In this document: positions 8,527 to 15,658 of the stretch, piece after piece
How positions within the stretch are numbered: the first letter of the stretch is position 1
How the letters are laid out: the number at the start of each line of letters is the position of its first letter
From: Flavobacteriales bacterium
GTDB lineage: Bacteria > Bacteroidota > Bacteroidia > CAIKAF01
Reading direction: 5' to 3'
Assembly (NCBI GenBank): GCA_022402535.1
Contig: JAKRSD010000027.1
Span: forward strand, 1 to 64,000
Length of the DNA: 64,000 nucleotides
Notes under the pieces: model-generated
The model's input: only the letters and a program-made list of their open reading frames with translations
Told to the model about the DNA's origin: nothing
The model's database searches: none
Translations under genes and position numbers: made by a program

Positions 8527-11010
8527 TCAGTCTTTCAGATACACTCTTTTAACTCTGGGCGATATGCCCGTAAGAATTTCATAAGGAATGGTGCCGCACC
8601 ACTTTGCAATCTGTTCTATCGGCAATTCGGGGCCAAATAAAATCACTTCATCACCTTCGCGGGCATCGCAACCCGTAATATTTACCATTACCATATCCAT
8701 GCACACTTTACCGATTACCGGATATAGTTTCCCTGCTATATATACCTGTCCTTTTCCCATTCCCAAATCTCTGCGGTATCCATCGGCGTAGCCCACGGGC
8801 AGCGTGGCAATCCGGGAGTCGGATTCGATAATTCCTGCGCGGTTATATCCGACGGTTTCACCTTTGGGCACGTTGCGGATTTGGGTAATGATGGTTTTAA
8901 ACCGAAGCACGGGCTTCAGCAAGGGTCTCAGCACTTCGGAAGACGTAATGCCGTACATGCCGATACCCAGTCTCACCATATCCATTTTGGCTTCCAGAAA
9001 ATTGGAAATGGCCGCCGAGTTCGCAATATGTTTCAGAAAAGGATACCCAGTAATGGTTTCAATGTTTTTGGCAGTGTTATTCAACAGTTGGATTTGATGC
9101 AGGGTAAAGTCTTTATCTTCCAAATTTTCTGATGATACCAGATGCGAAAACACCGAGGTGATTTTTAAGTGGGGATTTTTTGCAATTCGTTTGGCCGCCT
9201 CTTTGGCTTCTTCGGGAGAAAAACCGAGTCGGTGCATGCCGGTATCCACTTTTAAATGAATAGATAACGGCGCCTCTGGAGAAATGCGGTTAAGTTCTTC
9301 TATAAAATATTCCAGACTTCTAAAGCTGAAGATTTCAGGCTCCAGGCGGTTTTCCAATAACCTGGAAACAGAAGGTCTGCCCGGATTCATCACCATAATC
9401 GGCAGATCTATTCCTGCTTTTCTGAGTTCCGTGCCTTCGTCGGTATAAGCAACCGCCAGATAATCGATATTTAAAAACTTCAAATGATTGGCAATATCAA
9501 TGCTTCCAGTACCATATGAAAACGCTTTCACCATAGCCATGATACGCGTGTTTTCACCGGCCATTTTTTTAAACACTTTCACATTGTGTCCCAGCGCATC
9601 CAAATCTACTTCAAGCAGGGTTTCGTGTTTTTGCTGTTCCAAAAATGCTACAATTTTTTGGGGATGATATTCATGAATGCCTTTCACCAGAATGGCTTCC
9701 TGCGAAAATTCTGAAAACGGAAAAAGATTTAGAAAATCTTCCGTATTCATGTAGGAATATACATTGCCCGAAAACAGTTGTTTGAATCCGGTAATTTCTT
9801 TCCCTATAAGTATAGTTTTATCAAGGTGAAATGAGTTCACCAGTTGGCTGGCTTGTGAATAGGATTCTCCGGCAGCGTGTCCATGCAAACGGATATCAGT
9901 CAGGATCAATGATCGTTTTTTGAAACCCGGCAAAAAAGCCAAAGCCTGCAAAGCCATCCGCAGGGAGGATAAATCGGCGGAATAGGTATCGTTGAGCAGC
10001 GTGCAGCCGTTCATTCCCGATACTCTCTGCATGCGCATTTCAGCAGAACGCAGTTCTGAAAAACGTTGAATAACCCCCGGTGTGAGCATGCCTTCTTTAT
10101 AACAAAAAGCAGCACAATGACAGGCATTTTCAAGCGAAGCTTCGTCAGAAAAGGGAACATGAATGGTTATAATTTCGGGATTTCCTACAGATTGAAGTTT
10201 CAGTATCGTACTTCCGTATTTGGATGCTTCTTTTTTTATGAAGATGTCTATATCATTCAAATCTGAATAGGACCACACATAACTGCGCGATGCAATTTTG
10301 TTTTGGGTGATTAATTCAGATTCGGGCGTGTTTTCTTTGTGATGGATAAAATATTCAGTCTCTGAAAAAAGAAGCATTTTTTCCTGAACCAGGTGTTCTA
10401 CATTATTGAAATTTTCGAGATGGGCTTCCCCGATATGTGTAAAAATGCCTGCATCAGGCTGAATCCAATCCTGCACGTGCTGCATTTCGCCGGGTTCTGA
10501 AATGCCCGCTTCTATTATGGCCCATTCATCTTCTGATGAAAGCGTGAGTAAAGACAAAGGAATACCCAGAGATGAATTAAAACTTCCGGGGCTGGATTTT
10601 ACTTTATACTCTGCCGATAATAAAAAATGAAGCCATTCTTTAGTGATGGTTTTTCCGTTACTGCCGGTTATGGCCAATACTTTTCCTTTAAATTCAGATC
10701 GATGCTGTTTTGCCCAATTCTGCAGGGCTTGCAATGTGTTATCCGTTTGAAGAAATACGGCATCCGGAAAATCGGAAAGTGCTATATTTTCAGAAACCAA
10801 AAAATACCGTCCGCCTTTGTCATAAACCTGTTTTATGTAGGAATGTCCGTTTCCGGAAGGGGTTTTTAACGCGATAAAAAGCGTTTGCTCCGGATGGATA
10901 ATTTTACGGCTGTCATAAGCCAATTCCGAAATCAGGGCATCGGCACGGACAATGCCGTGCACTTGTGCATCTAAAACGTGGGCTATATGTTGCAGCGAAA
11001 AATGATACAT
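8527..11010 (-). CDS. murF-alr: Bifunctional MurF ligase / alanine racemase
   Basis: 827-residue fusion. The N-terminal half (about 1-450) is UDP-MurNAc-tripeptide:D-Ala-D-Ala ligase, with the ATP-binding GSNGKT at 116-121 and Mur-ligase motifs such as IEAGISEPGEM. The C-terminal half (from about 460) is alanine racemase, with the PLP lysine in MVKAFSYG, the MHRLGF stretch, GYNRAG and CMDMVMV. The racemase makes D-Ala and the ligase adds D-Ala-D-Ala to the peptidoglycan precursor, so one polypeptide serves two steps of the same pathway. The fusion is characteristic of Bacteroidota. The ATG follows directly on the T-run of a terminator hairpin, so expression may depend on readthrough from the gene upstream. 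Confidence 0.95.
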   Translation of the reverse strand: MYHFSLQHIAHVLDAQVHGIVRADALISELAYDSRKIIHPEQTLFIALKTPSGNGHSYIKQVYDKGGRYFLVSENIALSDFPDAVFLQTDNTLQALQNWAKQHRSEFKGKVLAITGSNGKTITKEWLHFLLSAEYKVKSSPGSFNSSLGIPLSLLTLSSEDEWAIIEAGISEPGEMQHVQDWIQPDAGIFTHIGEAHLENFNNVEHLVQEKMLLFSETEYFIHHKENTPESELITQNKIASRSYVWSYSDLNDIDIFIKKEASKYGSTILKLQSVGNPEIITIHVPFSDEASLENACHCAAFCYKEGMLTPGVIQRFSELRSAEMRMQRVSGMNGCTLLNDTYSADLSSLRMALQALAFLPGFKKRSLILTDIRLHGHAAGESYSQASQLVNSFHLDKTILIGKEITGFKQLFSGNVYSYMNTEDFLNLFPFSEFSQEAILVKGIHEYHPQKIVAFLEQQKHETLLEVDLDALGHNVKVFKKMAGENTRIMAMVKAFSYGTGSIDIANHLKFLNIDYLAVAYTDEGTELRKAGIDLPIMVMNPGRPSVSRLLENRLEPEIFSFRSLEYFIEELNRISPEAPLSIHLKVDTGMHRLGFSPEEAKEAAKRIAKNPHLKITSVFSHLVSSENLEDKDFTLHQIQLLNNTAKNIETITGYPFLKHIANSAAISNFLEAKMDMVRLGIGMYGITSSEVLRPLLKPVLRFKTIITQIRNVPKGETVGYNRAGIIESDSRIATLPVGYADGYRRDLGMGKGQVYIAGKLYPVIGKVCMDMVMVNITGCDAREGDEVILFGPELPIEQIAKWCGTIPYEILTGISPRVKRVYLKD

Positions 11011-11042
11011 AAAAAAAAGGTTCGGCGAAATTACCGAACCTT
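11011..11042 (-). terminator. Intrinsic terminator / possible attenuator before murF-alr
   Basis: On the minus strand, arms AAGGTTCGG and CCGAACCTT (11034-11042 and 11017-11025) enclose an 8-base loop and run into eight T. It ends the DNA-binding-protein gene (stop at 11065) and finishes exactly at the murF-alr ATG (11008-11010). Confidence 0.9.
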
Positions 11043-11064
11043 TTCTATTTAGTAGTATGAGGAA

Positions 11065-12015
11065 TTAAACAATAATGTTAATTATATCATTGTTTACCTT
11101 TTCACGTTTGATTTTGCCTCTTTTCGTCAGGCTGATAAGCGTAGAAGAGATGGCTTGAGTAATCTTACGTTTATCGCCGTTTTCGCTGAAACGTTTGATT
11201 ACCGCTTCTGTAATTTCACCGGTGCTCATTCCTTTGTTAGCTTCTTGTAATACGGTGGTAATTTTAGATGCTAATGTTTCAGCATTACCATTTTTAGCTT
11301 TTGCCGCAGGTTTAGCTTCCGATTTTACGGGCGCTTTTTTCTCTGCTTTTTTTACTGCCTTTTTTTCTTTTTTGGCCGCTACTTTTTTAACCGCTTTTTT
11401 CACGGCTGCTTTTTTGGGTGCTTTTGCTTTTTTAGCTGCCGGTTTAGCGGTTTCCGTTTTTACGGCAACGGCTTCGGCCGGTGCAGCAGCCTGTACTTTT
11501 GCAGCTGCTTTTACGCCGGGTTTACGACCTCTTTTACCGGGTACTTTTTTCACGGCTGCTTTTACCGCCGCTTTTTTCACACCGGGTTTACGACCTCTTT
11601 TTTTAGGGGCTTCAGTAGCTGCTTTAGGAGCAGCCACTTTTACGGCTTTTGCTTTGGTTGTTTTATTTTTAGATCCGGGTTTGCGTCCTCTTTTCTTAGG
11701 AGCAGCAGGTTCTGCAGCCGCTTGTTTTGCTGCATTTTTTACGCCAGGTTTACGTCCTCTTTTTTTAGGGGCAGTCGGCTCTGTAACCGCCGCTTTTTTT
11801 ACACCCGGCTTGCGTCCTCTTTTCTTAGGTGCTTCAGCAGGTGTGCCTGTTGAACCCAGCTCAGATAACAATGAGGATATCTGGCTTTTTTTGTTATTGA
11901 TTTCATGAATTCGACTTTCTAAAATGTCAATTTCTTCATCATAATCTTTCAGCCTTTCACGTAGGCTTTTCAGTACAATAGCGGCCTGTGAGCCGGATAA
12001 ATTTAAAGACTTCAT
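11065..12015 (-). CDS. AT-hook / histone-H1-like DNA-binding protein
   Basis: 316 residues in three parts. An N-terminal coiled coil (about 15-55, LRERLKDYDEEIDILE) is followed by a long Lys/Ala/Pro-rich disordered region with five copies of KRGRKPG, an AT-hook-like core, and then further AKKA repeats. The C-terminal 70 residues (ETLASKITTVLQEANKGMS through the final NDIINIIV) look like a small winged-helix domain. The likely role is a nucleoid-associated DNA-bending or compacting protein in the cytoplasm; this is inference from composition and motifs. Its own TAAGTTTG promoter lies at 12040-12047, and a terminator follows the gene. The winged-helix assignment (HARE-HTH-like) is tentative. 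Confidence 0.8.
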   Translation of the reverse strand: MKSLNLSGSQAAIVLKSLRERLKDYDEEIDILESRIHEINNKKSQISSLLSELGSTGTPAEAPKKRGRKPGVKKAAVTEPTAPKKRGRKPGVKNAAKQAAAEPAAPKKRGRKPGSKNKTTKAKAVKVAAPKAATEAPKKRGRKPGVKKAAVKAAVKKVPGKRGRKPGVKAAAKVQAAAPAEAVAVKTETAKPAAKKAKAPKKAAVKKAVKKVAAKKEKKAVKKAEKKAPVKSEAKPAAKAKNGNAETLASKITTVLQEANKGMSTGEITEAVIKRFSENGDKRKITQAISSTLISLTKRGKIKREKVNNDIINIIV

Positions 12016-12039
12016 TATTTAACCCTTTTTTATTTGGAA

Positions 12040-12047
12040 CAAACTTA
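12040..12047 (-). promoter_or_regulatory. -7 promoter element (TAAGTTTG) of the H1-like gene
   Basis: Exact TAnnTTTG match on the minus strand, 24 bases before the ATG. Confidence 0.55.
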
Positions 12048-12197
12048 AATAATTATATAACACATTACCTAATAAAATGTTGATTTTTAAAATATAAACA
12101 GCAAAATTTATTTAAACCGCAAATGGTAATTCATGCCCAATTGCCTGTTTTTACTGAAATGATACTTGTTATTAATAAATAAGAAAAGGTGTAATTC

Positions 12198-12776
12198 CTA
12201 TTTGTTTTTTCGCAAGATTCTGCACTCTCTGCATAAAGGGATGTACAAATCTTTTTCGCCCAGAAGCACTAATTTATCATCGGAAGATAAACGATGACTG
12301 AAATTGGCTGTATATCCACAGTCGACACACACCGCGTGTACTTTGGTGATTTCTTCGGCGATGGCCATGATATTTGGCATCGGTCCGAAAGGTAATCCCA
12401 GATAATCCATGTCGAGCCCGGCTACAATTACCCGGATTCCTTTGTCGGCGAGTTGACTGCATACTTCCGTCAATCCTAAATCAAAAAACTGAGCTTCGTC
12501 TATACCCACCACATCGGCATCACAAGCTAATAAAGGGATATTGGCTGAAGAAGGAACCGGAGTGGATAAAATGCGATTTTCATTATGCGAAACCACCTCG
12601 TTTTCCGCATATCGGATATCAATTTCAGGTTTGAAAATTTCAACTTTTTGTTTGGCAATTTTTGCCCGTTTAATACGACGGATCAATTCTTCGGTTTTTC
12701 CGGAATACATACTGCCGCAAACGACTTCTATACGTCCTCTTTTTCCCTGAAAATTTAAATTGTTCTCCGGATACAT
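12198..12776 (-). CDS. tdk: Thymidine kinase
   Basis: Cytoplasmic salvage enzyme that phosphorylates thymidine to dTMP with ATP. The 192-residue protein has a P-loop GSMYSGKT at 21-28, the DEAQFF Walker-B-like motif near residue 92, the lasso region between GLDMDYLG and PMPNIMA, and two Cys pairs (CVDC, CREC) that bind structural zinc in type II enzymes. Length is normal. It is separated from the H1-like gene by about 180 bp without recognised features and is probably transcribed alone. Confidence 0.95.
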   Translation of the reverse strand: MYPENNLNFQGKRGRIEVVCGSMYSGKTEELIRRIKRAKIAKQKVEIFKPEIDIRYAENEVVSHNENRILSTPVPSSANIPLLACDADVVGIDEAQFFDLGLTEVCSQLADKGIRVIVAGLDMDYLGLPFGPMPNIMAIAEEITKVHAVCVDCGYTANFSHRLSSDDKLVLLGEKDLYIPLCRECRILRKNK

Positions 12777-12893
12777 CTGCTTTTTTCTGACGGCACAAGT
12801 TTAACTTAATTTTTCTAATTGCCCTGCACACGTTTTTATTTCATTGAAAATAGGGGACTTATATGTCATCTGTATTAAACATGTATGGTTGAT

Positions 12894-12901
12894 TACTTTT
12901 G
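12894..12901 (+). promoter_or_regulatory. -7 promoter element (TACTTTTG)
   Basis: Exact TAnnTTTG match upstream of the 235-residue gene, predicting a leader of about 60 bases. Confidence 0.5.
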
Positions 12902-12968
12902 GCAGCTTGACTGAATTGATTTTGAAATTTTTGTTTGATTTGAACGTTTTTTAGTCAAAAAATTAGCG

Positions 12969-13676
12969 ATGAAAAAGGAACAGATAGTAGATAATTTAGA
13001 AAAGTTATTGATGGCAATTCACCGCGAAGTAGTGGTAATCCGCGATGCCGATGCCCGAATGCCTAAACATGAAATGGATAAAACGTTATCTAATATCAGG
13101 GCGCTATATGAGCAGTTTACGGTGTTAAACTACCTGAATACATTTGGAGAAGAAGAACCCAAGCAGGCTCCTGAACCCCTGATTGAATCGGTTCCCGAAC
13201 CGAAAAAACCTCAGCCTGATGAAAAACTTCAGCCTGTTCAGGAATCACCATTTGAGCCCATTATAGAAACGGTTCAGCAACCCCAATCTACCGAAGTGAA
13301 AAAGAATGATGAAACGCCGGTGTTTACGCAAACAAAACCTGTTGTGGATAATATTCCCGTTAAGGCTGCTGAAACTAAAGCCTCACAAACAGAGATAACA
13401 CCGGCCAAAGAACTTACACTGGGCGATAAATTAAGGCTTCAGAAATTGCAGGATTTAAACAAAGGGATTTCCATGGCCGATAAATTTTTGTTCATGAACG
13501 ATCTGTTTAAAGGAGAAAATGCCACTTTAAAAGAAGCGGTAGATATGTTGAATCGATTATCCACCGCTGAAGAAGCAGAGCGCTATCTGAACAGTTTAAG
13601 TTTGGCGTACGGATGGGAAGAAAATCCGAAAACTGAAAAAAAATTCAGAGAATTGGTATCGCGAAAATTTCAATAA
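12969..13676 (+). CDS. Conserved Bacteroidota protein of unknown function
   Basis: 235 residues. The N-terminal 55 residues are helical and charged. Residues about 60-155 are a Pro/Glu/Gln/Lys-rich linker, probably disordered. The C-terminal 80 residues form a compact helical domain (GISMADKFLFMNDLFKG, then ATLKEAVDMLN and YGWEENP) of a kind I associate with uncharacterised Bacteroidota proteins. No signal peptide or membrane helix, so it is cytoplasmic. Its stop codon is followed without a gap by the ATG of the exported M28 peptidase, so the two are one operon. I cannot assign a function. Confidence 0.75.
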   Translation: MKKEQIVDNLEKLLMAIHREVVVIRDADARMPKHEMDKTLSNIRALYEQFTVLNYLNTFGEEEPKQAPEPLIESVPEPKKPQPDEKLQPVQESPFEPIIETVQQPQSTEVKKNDETPVFTQTKPVVDNIPVKAAETKASQTEITPAKELTLGDKLRLQKLQDLNKGISMADKFLFMNDLFKGENATLKEAVDMLNRLSTAEEAERYLNSLSLAYGWEENPKTEKKFRELVSRKFQ

Positions 13677-14948
13677 ATGAAGCGTCTCAATCTACTATTT
13701 TTTGCCCTTTTTCTGTTTTTGTTTTCGGGTCTTAATGCCCAGAATAAAGAACAGGCCCGTATATGGATTGATACATTGGCATCGCCCTTTATGAAAGGAA
13801 GGGGCTATGCCCACAAAGGCGATCAGATTGCCGCAGATTATTTGGCCGGCGAAATGAAAAAGCTGGGATTAAATCCTTTTTTCAAGGGTAAATCCTTTTT
13901 GCAGCCCTTCACCCATTCCGTAAATGTGTTTGAAAAAGAACAGGAGCTTTATATTGGTAACCGAAAAATGAAACCCGGTTATGAATTTATACTCAGCCCG
14001 TTCAGTGGTAATGTGCAGGGGAATTTTAAACCTGTAATATATAAGGATGCAGAAATTGAAAATATAAAAGCCCTGCTGGCAAAAGAAAAATCATTCAAAA
14101 AAAAGGCAATAGTTTTATGGCCTTCCCATGCTGAAATGGTGAAAAAAGCCAATGCGGCCATTGCGGAATGTTTAGCCAAAACGGAGGCCGTAATACTGAT
14201 TAATCCTACGAAACTTACCTGGTCTGTTTCCGATTTTTTGGTAAATGGAAAAGCCGTTTTTGAAGTGGGCGCAAAATATATAGAGGATTTCTCTCCTAAT
14301 TCCAAGCTTAAACTAACCAGCCGTTCTGAATTTCAAAAAACGTATGTAAGCAATAATGTGGGCGGCTATATTGAAGGAGCCATTAAAGACACATTTATTT
14401 TGTTTACGGCGCATTATGACCACCTGGGAATGATGGGCAGTGCATTGTTTGCCGGAGCCAGCGATAATGCCAGCGGAACCGCCATGATGCTGGATTTGGC
14501 TTCTTATTATTCAGGACAATCCAAGCCGAAATATTCTTTGTTGTTTCTAGCTTTTGCGGGAGAAGAAGCGGGCCTGAAAGGTTCCCGTTATTTTGTGGAA
14601 TCACAACCCGATTTTTTGAAAAAAATACGATTTGTCATGAATATTGATCTGATGGGCGGAGGCTCTATCGGTTCCACCGTGGTAAACGGAACGGTTCATC
14701 CTGCTGAGTTTGACAGAATGGTGGCAATCAATGAGCAATATCAACTGTTGGGCAGGGTAAAAGCCCGGGGTAAAGCCGCAAACAGCGATCATTATTGGTT
14801 TTCGGAAAAAGGTGTTCCGGCTTTTTTTATGTATGCCGAAGGAGATGTAACGGCTTATCATGATGTTGACGATACCCGCGAAAATTTACCGCTGACCCGA
14901 TATAACGAACTGTTTTTGCTGCTCCGTTATTTCATCGACGGGTTTTAA
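13677..14948 (+). CDS. Exported M28-family zinc metallopeptidase
   Basis: 423 residues. The signal peptide ends LNAQ at about residue 22. The C-terminal half holds the M28 di-zinc site: His in TAHYDHLG, bridging Asp in ASDNASG, the Glu pair in GEEAG, Asp in NIDLMGG and a late His in AYHDVDD. The middle (about 90-220) is an insert like a protease-associated domain. Members are amino- or carboxypeptidases acting in the periplasm or outside the cell. The ATG directly follows the stop of the preceding gene (TAA-ATG), so expression is coupled to it. Confidence 0.9.
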   Translation: MKRLNLLFFALFLFLFSGLNAQNKEQARIWIDTLASPFMKGRGYAHKGDQIAADYLAGEMKKLGLNPFFKGKSFLQPFTHSVNVFEKEQELYIGNRKMKPGYEFILSPFSGNVQGNFKPVIYKDAEIENIKALLAKEKSFKKKAIVLWPSHAEMVKKANAAIAECLAKTEAVILINPTKLTWSVSDFLVNGKAVFEVGAKYIEDFSPNSKLKLTSRSEFQKTYVSNNVGGYIEGAIKDTFILFTAHYDHLGMMGSALFAGASDNASGTAMMLDLASYYSGQSKPKYSLLFLAFAGEEAGLKGSRYFVESQPDFLKKIRFVMNIDLMGGGSIGSTVVNGTVHPAEFDRMVAINEQYQLLGRVKARGKAANSDHYWFSEKGVPAFFMYAEGDVTAYHDVDDTRENLPLTRYNELFLLLRYFIDGF

Positions 14949-14955
14949 ACATCGC

Positions 14956-14983
14956 AAAAAAAAAGCGGGTTATTTCACCCGCT
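14956..14983 (-). terminator. Intrinsic terminator overlapping the end of efp
   Basis: On the minus strand, AGCGGGT (14983-14977), a 6-base loop, ACCCGCT (14970-14964), then a T-run at 14963-14956. The efp stop codon lies at the loop and second arm, so the last efp codons form the first arm. Confidence 0.85.
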
Positions 14984-15533
14984 CCATATATTCTCCCGTT
15001 TCCGGATTTACTTTTATTCGTTCTCCATTGTTAATGAACAGCGGAACCCGTATTTCAGCTCCGGTTTCTAATGTGGCCGGTTTCATGGTGTTGGTGGCGG
15101 TATCGCCCTTCACACCGGGTTCTGTATATGTTACTTCCAGTTCCACACTTTTGGGCGGTTTGGCATAAACCGGACTGTCGTTATCATCAAAAGAAACAAT
15201 GACCATCAGTCCTTCTTTCAAAAATTGGGCACTGTCACCAAATAAGTTTTCATCAACATAAATCTGATCGAAAGTGGTGGTATCCATACATACGATGGCA
15301 TTTCCGTCTTTGTACAGATATTGCAGTTCGCGCTCTTCCACGCGTACAATTTCCACTTCTTCATCGGGACGAAAACGGTTTTCGCCGATTTTACCGGATT
15401 TTACATTCCGCATTTTAGCCTGATAAAAGGCCCTCAGGTTTCCCGGTGTGCGGTGAATCAGTTCGGTAATCACATACAAATCTCCGTTGTATTTGATAAA
15501 ATTACCGTTCGACATATCAGATGCTTTAGCCAT
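14970..15533 (-). CDS. efp: Translation elongation factor P
   Basis: 187-residue ribosome-binding factor that relieves stalling at polyproline. It has the usual three-barrel layout: KOW-like domain 1-65, then two OB domains, and the C-terminal signature region RIKVNPETGEYMERV. The loop that reaches the peptidyl-transferase centre reads HRTPGNLRAF, placing Asn32 where E. coli has the modified Lys34 and Pseudomonas has a rhamnosylated Arg. Neither of the classical modified residues is at the tip. A TATTTTTG promoter lies 19 bases upstream of the ATG. It is transcribed convergently with the M28 peptidase gene. Confidence 0.95.
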   Translation of the reverse strand: MAKASDMSNGNFIKYNGDLYVITELIHRTPGNLRAFYQAKMRNVKSGKIGENRFRPDEEVEIVRVEERELQYLYKDGNAIVCMDTTTFDQIYVDENLFGDSAQFLKEGLMVIVSFDDNDSPVYAKPPKSVELEVTYTEPGVKGDTATNTMKPATLETGAEIRVPLFINNGERIKVNPETGEYMERVK

Positions 15534-15552
15534 ATTGTATTTTTTTCGGCCC

Positions 15553-15560
15553 CAAAAATA
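15553..15560 (-). promoter_or_regulatory. -7 promoter element (TATTTTTG) of efp
   Basis: Exact TAnnTTTG match on the minus strand, 19 bases from the efp ATG. Confidence 0.55.
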
Positions 15561-15658
15561 AGCTCATATTTTTCAAATAAAACAGATTCTAAGGTTTATT
15601 TGCAAGAATGTGATTTTAGAGATTTCGAATTTTCTACATTACTTTGCCACCAATCCGC

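Noticed and set aside
11195-11908. 237-codon open frame on the + strand
   Set aside because: It is the antisense shadow of the Lys/Ala-rich H1-like gene: Phe/Ala/Leu-rich from the complement of AAA/GCN codons, and the minus frame has motifs, promoter and terminator.
14956-14983. Terminator hairpin as bidirectional end for the M28 peptidase gene
   Set aside because: On the + strand the hairpin is preceded by A and not followed by a T-run, so it supports only the minus-strand efp transcript.
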